In this document: positions 34,331 through 44,240 of the stretch, in pieces | Layout: each line of letters begins with the position of its first letter | Numbering within the stretch: position 1 is the stretch's first letter | Source: Eumeta japonica | Taxonomy: Eukaryota > Arthropoda > Insecta > Lepidoptera > Psychidae | Direction of reading: 5' to 3' | Assembly (NCBI GenBank): GCA_005406025.1 | Contig: BGZK01000003.1 | Coordinates: forward strand, 682,001-746,000 | DNA length: 64,000 bases | Made by a program: the position numbers and the translations under genes | Notes under the pieces: model-generated | Databases searched by the model: none | Told to the model about the DNA's origin: nothing | What the model saw: only the letters and a program-made list of their open reading frames with translations

Positions 34331-35008
34331 CAAACGAGCCCAAACTCGATGGGGTTGCGTCGTTTAATTACGGAGTTCCTATGGCCACCTTCCAGCTCCA
34401 TCATCAGACTCTGGTTACCACATAGTACCAAAGTACTCGGCAAGACGAATCAAACGAGCCCAAACTCGATGGGGTTGCGTCGTTTAATTACGGGAGTTCC
34501 TATGGCCACCTCCAGCTCCATCATCAGACTCTGGTTACCATATAGCACCAAAGTACTCAGCAAAACGAATCAAACGAGCCCAAACTCGATGGGGTTGCGT
34601 CGTTTACATTACGGAGTTCCCCAATACCTTCATGCTCCATCATCAGACTCTGGTTACCATATAGCACCAAAGTTACTCGGCAAGACGAATCAAACGAGCC
34701 CAAACTCGATGGGGTTGCGTCGTTTAATTACGGAGTTCCATGGCCACCTTCCAGCTTCATCATCAGACTCTGGATTTACATATAGCACCAAAGTACTCGG
34801 TAAGAGACGAATCAAACGAACCCAAACTCGATGGGGTTGCGTCGTTTAATTACGGGTTCCTATGGCCCACCTTCCAGCTCCATCATCAGACTCTGGTTAC
34901 CATATAGTACCAAAGTACTCGGCAAGACGAATCAAACGAGCCCAAACTCGATGGGGTTGCGTCGTTTAATTACGGAGTTCCTATGGCACCTTCCAGCTCC
35001 ATCATCAG
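34331..35008 (+). repeat. 120-bp satellite array, 5 full units plus a partial unit
   Basis: Units begin with CAAACGAGCCCAAACTCGAT at 34331, 34451, 34571, 34691, 34813 and 34933, so the period is 120 bp with one 122-bp unit. Units differ by a few substitutions and single-base indels. Each includes GGGGTTGCGTCGTTTAATTA, CCTTCCAGCTCCATCATCAG and CACCAAAGTACTCGGCAAGA. Because 120 is divisible by three, a plus frame stays open across four units (34349-34849) and reads as a 40-residue repeat starting MGLRRLIT. I regard this protein as an artefact. The last unit switches at CATCATCAG to ATCAGCTCTATG, which fits a known lepidopteran repeat body, so the satellite was probably amplified from inside a dispersed element. 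Confidence 0.95.
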
Positions 35009-35394
35009 ATCAGCTCTATGTCATAATAAGTTTTATGCAAAATTTCATATAAAATTTTAAAAATTAAATAAATAAATTTTATTTTCTTATATTAAATGTA
35101 CATAAATTCTCATTATTCGAATTCTAAGCGGGTAGCTTCAATCTGTTAATTTTGTGTCACAATCTAAAATTTCACTCTCATTATTTTTTCATAACGCGCC
35201 TAAAGAAGTATAACTTCAAAAAATATTGGGAGTAGTATTTTTTACTTTATTTTCCCAGCGCTTTGCGGTAAGTGGTGGGCTTTCATCAGTAAGAGTGTTG
35301 TTTTGCATCGAGTTAGAATCGCGAACGCAAGCAAATCGGCCAACGAGGTTTGAGGCAATTCATTCAACAAGTCATCGAATAACTCGCTTCATGC
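35009..35394. other. Continuation of the satellite's parent repeat, then unrecognised sequence
   Basis: 35.01-35.06 kb (CAGCTCTATGTCATAATAAG, TTTTATGCAAAATTTCATAT) looks like the onward sequence of the parent dispersed repeat. The 61-codon frame at 35226-35411 runs into the LINE tail that follows and is not supported. Confidence 0.4.
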
Positions 35395-35540
35395 TTCAGA
35401 GAGCACTTTAAGCCCTTGACTCCGGACGTTGGCATGTTCCCAATGCCCTTGGCAACAACGGCCGTCAGCGGCCTCGAACCTGCATCGAGCCTGCGTGGAG
35501 GACGTAAGTTTCATGGCCCTCAGTCTGAGAATCAGTAACG
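35395..35540 (+). mobile_element. LINE 3' tail, copy 1
   Basis: CTTCAGAGAGCACTTTAAGC, CCTTGACTCCGGACGTTGGC ... GGCCGTCAGCGGCCTC ... GTGGAGGACGTAAGTTTCAT, GGCCCTCAGTCTGAGAAT. It aligns piece by piece with 61.335-61.465 kb. Both resemble the 'GCACGTTAAGCCGTCGGTCCCGG' 3' region of lepidopteran non-LTR elements. Confidence 0.6.
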
Positions 35541-36094
35541 CTTCAGTAACGGATCGCTTAGCAAAATATGACTTAACAAGAATATAATTATTTCATTTAA
35601 CACTGAAAAATTTTGCCATTATTAAGTTTAATTATCAATCACTACCAAAATATCATAATTAAAGGAAGAATTTAATTGACATATCGTCAAGAGACAAAAT
35701 TAACTGTATCAATTTATGAAAGAATTTCAATTCCAAAAATTAGTTCATAACATAATATATAAATAAATTCTTCATGCAAAATAGATAATAAACTTGATTT
35801 ATAGAGCTAATATCAATATTACATACCCCTTGTACACGAAGGAAGAATTAATAATGAATGTAGAGTGAAAAGGAATGTAATCTAAGGAAATAATACTAGA
35901 GGGGGTTGCGATCCCTGAGCGATAATTACACTTTTGAATAACACCCCACGAATTTCATCGCTAGACTTAATAACTATATTTCATTTGTCATCTGGTCACC
36001 CCATTTGATATTTCACTACGGAGAGCCGCTTTGGTCTTCGTTTAGCTGGTATTAGTGTTCCGTATCTTGATAACCATGTTCTAATTCATAGTCT
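35541..36094. other. AT-rich stretch, nothing recognised
   Basis: No supported feature. Confidence 0.5.
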
Positions 36095-36190
36095 GTCGTA
36101 GTTTGCAGTGAGAATGTGATGTTTTACAGCATGAAAAGTTGCTTATATTCATTTCTAACATTAAATATTTAGATACATAATATAAAACTA
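36095..36190 (+). repeat. Dispersed repeat R2, copy 1
   Basis: GTAGTTTGCAGTGAGAATGT ... GAAAAGTTGCTTATATTCAT ... ATTAAATATTTAGATACATA. It aligns with 52.87-52.95 kb and 59.68-59.77 kb (see those). No coding content. Confidence 0.6.
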
Positions 36191-36739
36191 CATAATGGCA
36201 AAAACTTATCTACGTAAACATATACAAATTTGTATGTGCGTTCTCAAACGTTCTCAAGAGTATGGACTTGAAGTAGTAACTTCCGCCGTTGTGTTTCGTC
36301 CAGTGAGTGAGAGTCTCGTTGCCCCACTCCTCTTCACCAGATCTCCTATTCCTTCGTAAACGTTCCGGTGACCTACTCCCTACACCATTAGATATCATAT
36401 TCCTTTCTAAAAGGCAGGCAATACATTAGCGACTAGTCTGAAACTGCGAGTGTCCACGTGCAGGAGCGATCACCTACTCTCTGGTGACCAGCGTATTCTT
36501 TGGCCATTTGAGATGCTATAAAAAAAAATCATTTAATTCATGTAGTAGGTACCATCTTACATTTATTGTTGAGAATTAATAACGTAACAACAATGTATTT
36601 ACCTTAGAATTATTCGAAATTTTCATTGGAATCATTTGCTTTCTAAATTGTGTAAATTTTATAACATATACATACATACACATACTATTAATATATATTG
36701 GACATAAATCAAGTCCCACTTCAGATCCTGTCGGCTTGT
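36191..36739. other. Unrecognised
   Basis: A balanced-composition block at 36.23-36.48 kb, with a 62-codon minus frame (36210-36398), may be the continuation of the dispersed repeat. The rest is AT-rich. Confidence 0.35.
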
Positions 36740-36905
36740 AAGACGTCATGCAGTTCCGCTACTTCATTAAGACAGGCGACCTGGCAGAATTGGGTGTATC
36801 CCGTGGAAGCGATGTCGGTCCCAAAACAAACTTTCGCCCGTCATCGGCCCGCGCGCCGCGTCCCGGCGTGATCCATTCACGAGGAACAGGCAAACAAACA
36901 AACAA
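36740..36905. other. CpG-rich island
   Basis: GCCCGTCATCGGCCCGCGCG, CCGCGTCCCGGCGTGATCC in AT-rich DNA. A 69-codon plus frame (36748-36957) covers it without a known domain. Candidate non-coding regulatory DNA. Confidence 0.3.
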
Positions 36906-37967
36906 GCTATTTGTTTATTCGACTGTCGACAAGTCTCTTGTTATTTTGAATATCTAATTTGCTACGCAATCGCTGCTTTGTGCTTTCTTAGGTTAACTGA
37001 TGAACGTTTCGAATTAGCCTTTGCAAAGTTAATAGCAGTATTTAAATTAATATAACAGATAAATCAAATCGAATACCCATACCTCCTTTTGCGAAAAAAA
37101 AACTGTGAATAAAAAATTTAAGATTAAAATTCACATTGGCAATCAAAAACTGTTACGCATTGCCTTTAAAATTACAAAAAAATACTTTTGTTTTAAAAAA
37201 CACTTTTTCGGTCTTATGCACTCTAAACACAATATACATTAACAATATATTTACAATAAATTTTATATTCATAATAATAAAAACCATATAATTTAATATA
37301 TGGAATATGTTTAATTTTTGAAATAAGTACGTTCAAACTATAAGTATTATTATTATGCCCGTGAATATACATCATATATTCAATTCAATGCTTAAACTCA
37401 AGAAAAGACTAAAAAGGTGTCATCAATATCATTCTCGACATAAATTATGTTAGTTAGTGTCGTCTTGGTAAGTCCGGGTATACACAATAGATTAATTATT
37501 TTGACTTATTATCTGTAAGCAAAGCGATGTCTGAAAGAAGTATTACTGTTTTATAAGATTATCGCACAAAAGAATATATTACATGGTACTCTATAAAACA
37601 ATTTTTTAAGTCTCGTTCAATGTTAATATCAAATAAGTAAAAAAATTAAAATATTATGTACCTACATAGTTTACATATAATTTGACGAGTTATTAAAACG
37701 TTTGATAAATATTAAAGTTCATAATCCACATCGGGATAGAATTCGCAATTAGAAATTTTCAAATTTGAATATAATTTATAAGCAAAACTGGGTAGAACAT
37801 TTGCAATCCGACGTAGTTTTCTTCTATTAATGAAAATTAAAATTAACAGAATAATAAAGATTGAGTTACATTTACTTGTCGTATTATCGTTTTATATGAA
37901 AGAAATAATTACTTAGGACTTGAAATATTGAAAAGAATAAGTAGATTGTGGTAGGTTATAAAAGTGA
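36906..37967. other. AT-rich stretch, nothing recognised
   Basis: No supported feature. Confidence 0.5.
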
Positions 37968-38275
37968 CTATACGTCCGGGCGGGACAGTCCCGGTTTCAG
38001 GCAATATGTCCCGTTGTCCCCAGCGAAGCCCACATAGTTCCGGTTTTGCAAGCAGACCCAACGATAGTTTAAAATTTATTTTTTCCGCTTGAAATGCGTG
38101 GCCCGACGCCCCGCACGGAGAGGCAGATGACGACAGAGCGCGCCGCCCGCCCGCACGGTGCTGCACCAGCGCGTGTGAGCAGGAACATATAAATCCCTTC
38201 CACCCAAATTCTTGTAAAACACTAAAAACTTCTTTTTAATTATATATTTCCGCAGACGTGTCCCGGTCTGACCAA
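37968..38275. mobile_element. Probable non-autonomous DNA transposon with 'CGGGACA' ends
   Basis: The left end has CGTCCGGGCGGGACAGTCCC (37973-37992). The right end has ACGTGTCCCGGTCTGACC (38257 on), whose complement shares CGGGACA with the left end in inverted orientation. The inside is strongly CpG-rich (GCGCGCCGCCCGCCCGCACG), as in some short non-autonomous hAT-like elements. No transposase and no certain target duplication were seen. Frames at 37909-38291 come from this composition. Confidence 0.4.
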
Positions 38276-38399
38276 ATAAATAAATTGTCACGTTAGTTAT
38301 ACCGTATTAGTATGGGATAATTGAAATCTGACACAGCAGATCTATCGAATCTGTATCTATCGAATACACGTATCTATCTAGATACGGGTATTCATCGTA

Positions 38400-38760
38400 T
38401 ACACACTGACCTGCGCTTGACGATGGATTGCGAGTGTACGAAATGGTTTGATTGACCGTTCGATTGAGCGCACCACACTTCTATAGCTGACGGCGCAAAA
38501 TAGCTTCGGGGCGGTATAAAATCGACGGTGTCCCGGAGATTGCGTCGGAAGCGGCCGACGTGGGCGCCCGCCATCGCCGCGGGGTCATCAGCCCATAAAC
38601 TTCTGAGGAATAAAATTAGGCTCTCGGGTTATGTGATTAGGTTGTGCGTGACATGTCGCTCCCGCGGGCCTGCGCTCATAGTTTTCGAGTTAGCGCCTTT
38701 ACGAGCGCGAAGGGTTAACGCCACGGTCGGCCGGCACTGTTTTGAATATCAACATTAATT
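38400..38760. promoter_or_regulatory. CpG-rich island, candidate regulatory element
   Basis: Extended GC-rich DNA: GATTGCGTCGGAAGCGGCCG, ACGTGGGCGCCCGCCATCGC, CAGCCCATAAACTTCTGAGG, then CATGTCGCTCCCGCGGGCC and GGTCGGCCGGCACTG. A CCATAAA site of the posterior-Hox type is embedded. Two frames on opposite strands (38392-38574, 38528-38758) are arginine-rich composition artefacts. The regulatory reading is inference. Confidence 0.35.
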
Positions 38761-38993
38761 TGTTTTTGTTTTGAATTTGAGCTTTTCGTATGTTTTTTCC
38801 GTGTCGAAAGAACCTGGATGAAGGTTTTTTTTAAATAATAAAAAAAACCATCCTTTTATTGACAGGTTTTAATGGTTTTGTAAATTTATAGATCATCAAG
38901 AAACAGTAAACACAAGCTTCTAGAAAGTTAAATCAATTAACGTTAATTGTGATATATAGTTTTTGCGACTCTATTTTTAAATTTCTCATTTAT

Positions 38994-39021
38994 AAAGCCC
39001 CTAACTGGTGTCAGGGGCTTT
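38994..39021. repeat. 9-bp GC-rich hairpin
   Basis: AAAGCCCCT and AGGGGCTTT are perfect arms around a 10-base loop, in AT-rich DNA. It resembles a bacterial terminator by shape, but the context is insect chromosomal DNA and it is probably chance or a repeat relic. Confidence 0.7.
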
Positions 39022-39409
39022 GTGAATGTGAAACATTAACAAAATTATGAACAAAATCTATTATATTGAGTGTAAGATTTTTTATTTCAATTCTAATATA
39101 GGGGTTTCGTATACACAATAATTCCTTGTATTTCATTTCCTTGAATTAAGATAGACCAAATTATAGAGTAGGAATAAGCTCTCTGCAACTAATAACATTA
39201 ATTACAAACAAAATTATGAAGTTTTATTATTAGATTTCAATGTCCATATTTTTGAAAAGTGAAATTATTCAATAAACAATTTTCTGTAAGGAATAAGATT
39301 TTTCATTATGCTTATAACTTGATCGAAAACGACATAATATTTTTGTCAGCCAACACAAGTAGGTACCTTCTAATTTTTAGTACTAGTATGTTCAGTGCCA
39401 ATCAGTTAT

Positions 39410-39897
39410 TTTTAGGGTTCCGTACCCAAGGGGTGTTAACGGGACTGTATTACTAACTCTGTGCCGTCCGTCTGTCTGTCAACGGGCTATATCTTATGAA
39501 TCGTAATAGGGAGACAGTTGAAATCTTCACAGAGTGTCTATTTATATTGCCGATATAACAACTAACAATAAGATTGAATTAAAAATTGAAGTTGCCCCAC
39601 CATACAAGAAACATGTTTTTTGACATTTTCCGCTTGATTTTAATAAGGGCAATAGGTAGACGCTTGAAATGTTCACACAGTATATATTACTATAGTCGCC
39701 ATAAAAATGAAGAATAAAAATAATATAAAGTTATAAAGTAAAAAGAGATCCCCATGCAAAAAGTGTTTTTCGGCGTTTTTTGTTCAATCTCAATTATTGT
39801 TCTCGTTTTTCATTAACTAATTTTAAAAATAGTATGTAGTGTTCAATATTGGTGAGCGAGTTTGACTCGTATTCAGCCGGTTTTTTTTATCGTATAT
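39410..39897 (+). mobile_element. Lepidoptera-typical dispersed element, apparently end to end
   Basis: It begins TTAGGGTTCCGTACCCAAGG and continues GGGACTGTATTACTAA, GTGCCGTCCGTCTGTCTGTC, then GGGCTATATCTTATGAATCG, GGGAGACAGTTGAAATCTTC and TTGCCGATATAACAACTAAC. It ends GAGCGAGTTTGACTCGTATT, CAGCCGGTTTTTTTT. From memory this matches a very common non-coding lepidopteran repeat from its GGTTCCGTACC head to its GCGAGTCYGACTCGCACTTGGCCGG(T)n tail. It is diverged but nearly full length and has no protein. It is the best single indicator of the host order. Confidence 0.85.
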
Positions 39898-41305
39898 CAA
39901 ACGTCACAAAACAAGCGCGCAACAGAAGGCACGATGGCGGCCGAGTGATGTAGGCATATATTTTCTGTGTCAATTGAATATAACATACAGTTTTCTCTTT
40001 CGGAGCACGAGACGTTCGGTTTGAATGTATCGGGAGAGATAGATATCTTTCAAATAAGACCTCCGTTACGAATGTTCCCGGGGTGAATTTACTTGAAATT
40101 CAAGTTGTTTTTTGACACGGATCCAGCGCCGGCGTGATGTTTGAACTTTATTCGAGAAGAAAGCCTCGATTTGTTACCTTACTATTGGCCAACGAACTGG
40201 TCTAATGAGAGATACGATAAGATAACGAGAAAGGTAAGTTCCTTTCCGATATGTCGAGTGATCGGTGCGTACGCCGATGCATGAACTGGTAGCAAACACA
40301 TAGCATGGCAAAACCGACTTCAAGCGTGATTTGTTTTTTTTCTTTTCCTTTGGTAAAGTGCAACGCTTAATAAATACATTAAACGAAAATTTTTTTGAAC
40401 ATGATCAAATATACCGTTTTTTGTATCCAAAATACAAACTTTCAGATTTTTAATTTTGGTACGATAGCCTCGTTTTGTATATAAATTTATTGTATACATA
40501 ATTAGCATACGACATGTATTTTTCATTTTCCCTCCGTTCCAAAGAAAAAAACACCAAAAAACATGTATTTACTGCATTAAAAACATTAACTAAATTTGCG
40601 TTATAATTGAGAGATATAATCAACAACACAGTGTATCTAGGACGAAAAATTGTGATTTAAATAGGCAATTGTGTTCAGTGTTGCTATTTTGAACGTCTAC
40701 ATTCCATATGGTCCCTTCCTCGTCAACAACCTTATCTCAACCAGCACATAGATTAGGCCGTTGGCGAATAGATTTCGCCGGTCCACAACGAATACTAAAA
40801 CCAAATTAATCAGAATAAATTGAAGCGAATGGAATAAGGTTTTAATTAATTTTGTAGTGCGTTTAATTGCTGAATCCTTTAGAAACAATGACTGAAGACA
40901 GCAATAACGAAATAGTACAATAGAATATTTAAAGTTTTATAAAGCAGCTAAATGGCAACTACATCAATAAATATAGAGATATTTGTATTGATTTGATTAA
41001 ATCTGTTTCATAAGCTTGCTCAGTAGTTTTTAGTTCTGTGACATGATATGACCGGTCCTTGTGGGATGAGCTTTTTTTTTGAAATCGTTAAGCCACGAAT
41101 TATAGGATATGTCTGCCGCCTATAATCAATATTAAGATATACTTTTTGACACAGCTATTTCTAATTTTCACGTTTGTGACTGAGGAAAAATTGTAGAAAT
41201 TGAAAAAAAATTAAGAAAAAAAATTACCCTTGGGTATATAATTTAATTTGTTCCGCATTAGAGAAAAAAATATGAAACTTTTATTACGGGTATCATTATT
41301 GTACT
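39898..41305. other. Nothing firmly recognised
   Basis: A balanced-composition part (39.9-40.32 kb) contains GGCACGATGGCGGCCGAGTG and GATCCAGCGCCGGCGTGATG without a supported frame. The rest is AT-rich; frames 40320-40526 and 40697-40888 are unsupported. Confidence 0.4.
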
Positions 41306-41760
41306 AGCTTCCGCCCGCATGGACATAGAATGGATTTCTTTTTTGTACATCGACCGATTAGAATGTTTATTATAATCCTGATTCTTATCTCGTTCTCGAT
41401 TCTGAACCCGGTTCTATTTTCGATGTCGATTTTTCTCGCTCTTTATACGAATCACGGTCCCATTCTTCATTTCAATTTCTCCCGCTTTCGACTTTCGATT
41501 CTGTCCCTTATCCACTTTACAATAACCCGTTACGGGTTACAGTTCCAATTTGGACGAAGTCTAGATCAAATGCTAGTATCAAAATAAAATTTGGGTTATG
41601 TTACTCGCAGCTAGTATAGTTTTCTACGAGTCGAAGAATTTTTAGCATCTGTATTTGCATAGTTATGCAGACAAAGCCAAAGCTAATGTTAATAGTCTAC
41701 TTAACTCATGGAGTTTCTTATTAATGAAGGAAATTTTAAAATCTGTTCATTAGTTAGGTT
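41306..41760 (+). repeat. Pyrimidine-rich repeat, copy 3, with element end and shared flank
   Basis: It opens with ACTAGCTTCCGCCCGCATGG, a frequent lepidopteran element end, then a pyrimidine tract (ATTCTTATCTCGTTCTCGAT, TCTGAACCCGGTTC...) to about 41.54 kb. The flank 41667-41729 aligns with the complement of 57087-57158 (shared TGTTAATAGTCTA and GAGTTTCTTATTAATGAAG). The 85-codon frame 41330-41587 is a hydrophobic artefact of the tract. Confidence 0.7.
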
Positions 41761-41929
41761 CCATACTGCAAATGAGCAGATGAAATCGGAGGCGCGAGTT
41801 CAACATATCGCCAATTTCATAGTAATTGGATGATAAATAGTAATAAATAGTTTAGCTGAAATCCTTTCTAAAACAGCGCGTATTACTTCAATTATAGTAA
41901 CCTTTTTGTTTGTGAACCTATTGGAATGA

Positions 41930-42100
41930 AACATCATTAAATATTACGGGAAACTTGTCATAATAAATTTCTGAAAATCGCATTCAAATCTGTTAAGCCG
42001 TTTCTAAGATCAGCTTGCGTAAATGCACTGACAAACAGACAAGAATCCTAAAAACTATTTTGTTGGCCTCGGTAACATAAGTACAACGTGTATTAGTTGT
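41930..42100 (-). repeat. Dispersed repeat with 'TTAAGCCGTTTCTAAGATCAG' type segment
   Basis: AAATCTGTTAAGCCGTTTCT, AAGATCAGCTTGCGTAAATG and ACAAACAGACAAGAATCC. The order 'AATCGGTTCAGCCGTTTCGGAGATCAGC...ACAAACAGACAGACA' is common in lepidopteran repeats. It probably belongs to the same insertion as the preceding block. Confidence 0.5.
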
Positions 42101-42399
42101 TTTTTTTATTCGTTTTTAAGTTGGTGAGTTTTTATTACTAAACTCGCGCTAATATTTTTTTTCACATAGTTCTACATAAGTTTTTATTGACACATGAAAA
42201 TTAAGGTTGTACGCACAAATTTATATTTCTACGGCAAATATACTTGTCCAGTACACTTGTGAATCCTATCGTTATTAAGTTCAGTTGATTTCAACCGATT
42301 CGAATAATTAAGGTTTCCCATAAAAATAAAATGTTTCATTTTACATATTAATATATCTTAATGAATACCAAAAAAAAAAGAAGTCGTAAAAATTAATAA

Positions 42400-42620
42400 C
42401 ATCAAAAAAAAATCCATTAGCCGTCCCGGTCGCGGCGTGCGTGCGGCGCCGGTCACCTGGGCATATATCTTCGTGAAATTGTTCATTTGAAAAATTGCCT
42501 AAATGTTATTTCGTTGTCCGCGTCACGTAAATCCCGATTTGGCCCGTTAACTTGTACATCAGACGTATGTCCTTGTCTAAATTCGGCAAATTATGCGTTT
42601 ATTACGATTTATTATGACGT
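42400..42620. promoter_or_regulatory. CpG-rich island with TTTATTA sites, candidate regulatory element
   Basis: CCATTAGCCGTCCCGGTCGC, GCGTGCGTGCGGCGCCGGTC, CACCTGGG (E-box), followed by GCGTTTATTACGATTTATTA, TGACGTAAC (CRE-like). It has a sharp GC boundary, no repeat signature and no open frame over the core. Inference only. Confidence 0.35.
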
Positions 42621-43202
42621 AACAAGTCAGTTTTGAAGGCTTACAGTCGGAGTTACGTTTTGCAGTTATTTAAAATTGGATTTAATCGTAACAAAATTGT
42701 GTTGGCAACTGAACGGTACATTTTCGGTATGAACACGTCTCGCTCTCGTTCTGTCAAAACAGGTGGTCACCGTTTTGTTGCTAAACTTGATTTTGTCGTA
42801 TTAAAAGCTATAAATTGGTGATTTTTATTAGTAAAGCAATAAAAATGAGAATAACATACGACCAAAGTTTTATAACTATTGGGCGGTGGCTGTCACTGTT
42901 GTGTGTGTTTATCATCACTAGCACGAATAGTCGGTGAGTGTTCGTTTGAACACTCGTGAAGACAAATCATCGTTGTTATATACAAATGATATTACGCTAC
43001 ATTTTTTACTCGTTTTAACGATTTCCGTATATTTCGTATCTTTTTTTTGCAATTTTTTATCAGTCTCTAATTAGTTTATGTAAACAATTCTTGTATGTAA
43101 AAAAAATCCAAGCGTTATTCATAGCGCTATTTCTTAGCTGCAGTTAGCGTATAAATTTTGCATGTTATATCTGCTATATATATTATTATGTAGACGCACA
43201 TC
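42621..43202. other. Nothing recognised
   Basis: The 62-codon plus frame at 42633-42821 has some balanced codons but no family resemblance. The rest is AT-rich. Confidence 0.4.
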
Positions 43203-43293
43203 ATATAAAATTTCACAGATTTGCATTAAAGAATAATGGATGTTATTTTCATATCCGTTATTTCTTAATGAAAATCTGTGAAACTTTTTATAT
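43203..43293. ncRNA. Long near-perfect hairpin, miRNA-precursor-like (candidate)
   Basis: The left arm 43203-43241 (ATATAAAATTTCACAGATTT, GCATTAAAGAATAATGGAT) pairs with the right arm 43253-43293. There is one internal mismatch, one G:T wobble and two small bulges, and the loop is about 11 bases. Length (about 91 nt), arm length (about 39) and bulge pattern are those of an insect pre-miRNA, and either strand could fold. The AT-rich sequence and repeat-laden setting also fit a fold-back transposon relic. No known miRNA seed was recognised. Confidence 0.4.
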
Positions 43294-44099
43294 TCGCCGT
43301 TATGGTTAGAAATATATATATCTCTTATAACAGTTATCGAAGATTATATATTAGGGGGTAAAATAAGGCATGGAAATTTGTTTAAAAAATCGTTATATTT
43401 TACGTTAGATGAATAAAAATTGCCAATTAGATCATCAATATTAAAGAAATGCTTGTTTTACCATATTACTACCTATAAAGGTGCAAATAGAGAAAAAAAA
43501 TTGTATAAAAATACGAATTGTTTAACTCAAATCTATAAAAATTTGTGATAAGTAGAAAAAAAATGAGTTGAAAATGAGAGAAAATTAATTATTAAGTTAT
43601 CCTTTTAAAGGTGAATTAAACAAATAGGGTATAAAAATTGTGTATCTGACAGTTTTCGTTGTTTGCTAAATTAGATATAATAAAAAACTATATCTAATAC
43701 GTGTTATTTAAATAACGCAACACATTCAAATTGGTTGCTCATAATCTGTTGGACGATAAAAATAATATAGACCAGTAACGTCGAGTGGTTTTTCAAGTTT
43801 GTTGGTAAAATTGACCATTTTATGATTGAAACAGACATAAGCCGTAAGTTGTATTAAAAATAAGGCAACACAGACAACATGGGTCTTTATTGTTCATCTT
43901 CTGTTTATATTCTATTCTAGTAATTTAATATTGCTAAACCTTACAAATCTATGATTATATGTGTACGTCTGGATAAACATGATTCAATCACGCATCAATA
44001 ACTGAACAGATTTGGGTGAAATTTAATACATACAGAAAATCTTCTTTATTGACACAGGTTAGTTTTAATGCCAGTAATGAGTTCCCATGAAACACGTTA
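43294..44099. other. AT-rich stretch, nothing recognised
   Basis: No supported feature. Confidence 0.5.
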
Positions 44100-44240
44100 T
44101 ACGGAACCGGGGGTGGTAACAGATGACGATGTCGCAATCGGAACCGAGAGATGAACTGAGAATGGAATCAAAAACGAAACCGGAACCGGAATGAACATTA
44201 TCACCGTAACCGATATCGATAATGCAATCGGAACCAGCAC
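44100..44240. repeat. Purine-rich degenerate repeat, copy 4
   Basis: ACGGAACCGGGGGTGG, GCAATCGGAACCGAGAGATG, AATGGAATCAAAAACGAAAC, CGGAACCGGAATGAAC, with a loose 6-base rhythm and purine bias on the plus strand. Same class as 6.4 and 57.4 kb. Confidence 0.65.

Noticed and set aside
34349..34849. 166-codon repetitive protein
   Set aside because: It is the translation of a 120-bp satellite. Indels between units break the frame elsewhere and the unit's other copies are non-coding.
41330..41587. Hydrophobic 85-codon frame resembling a membrane protein
   Set aside because: The hydrophobicity follows from a pyrimidine-rich repeat that encodes L, I, S and F; similar artefacts come from the 29.4-kb copy.
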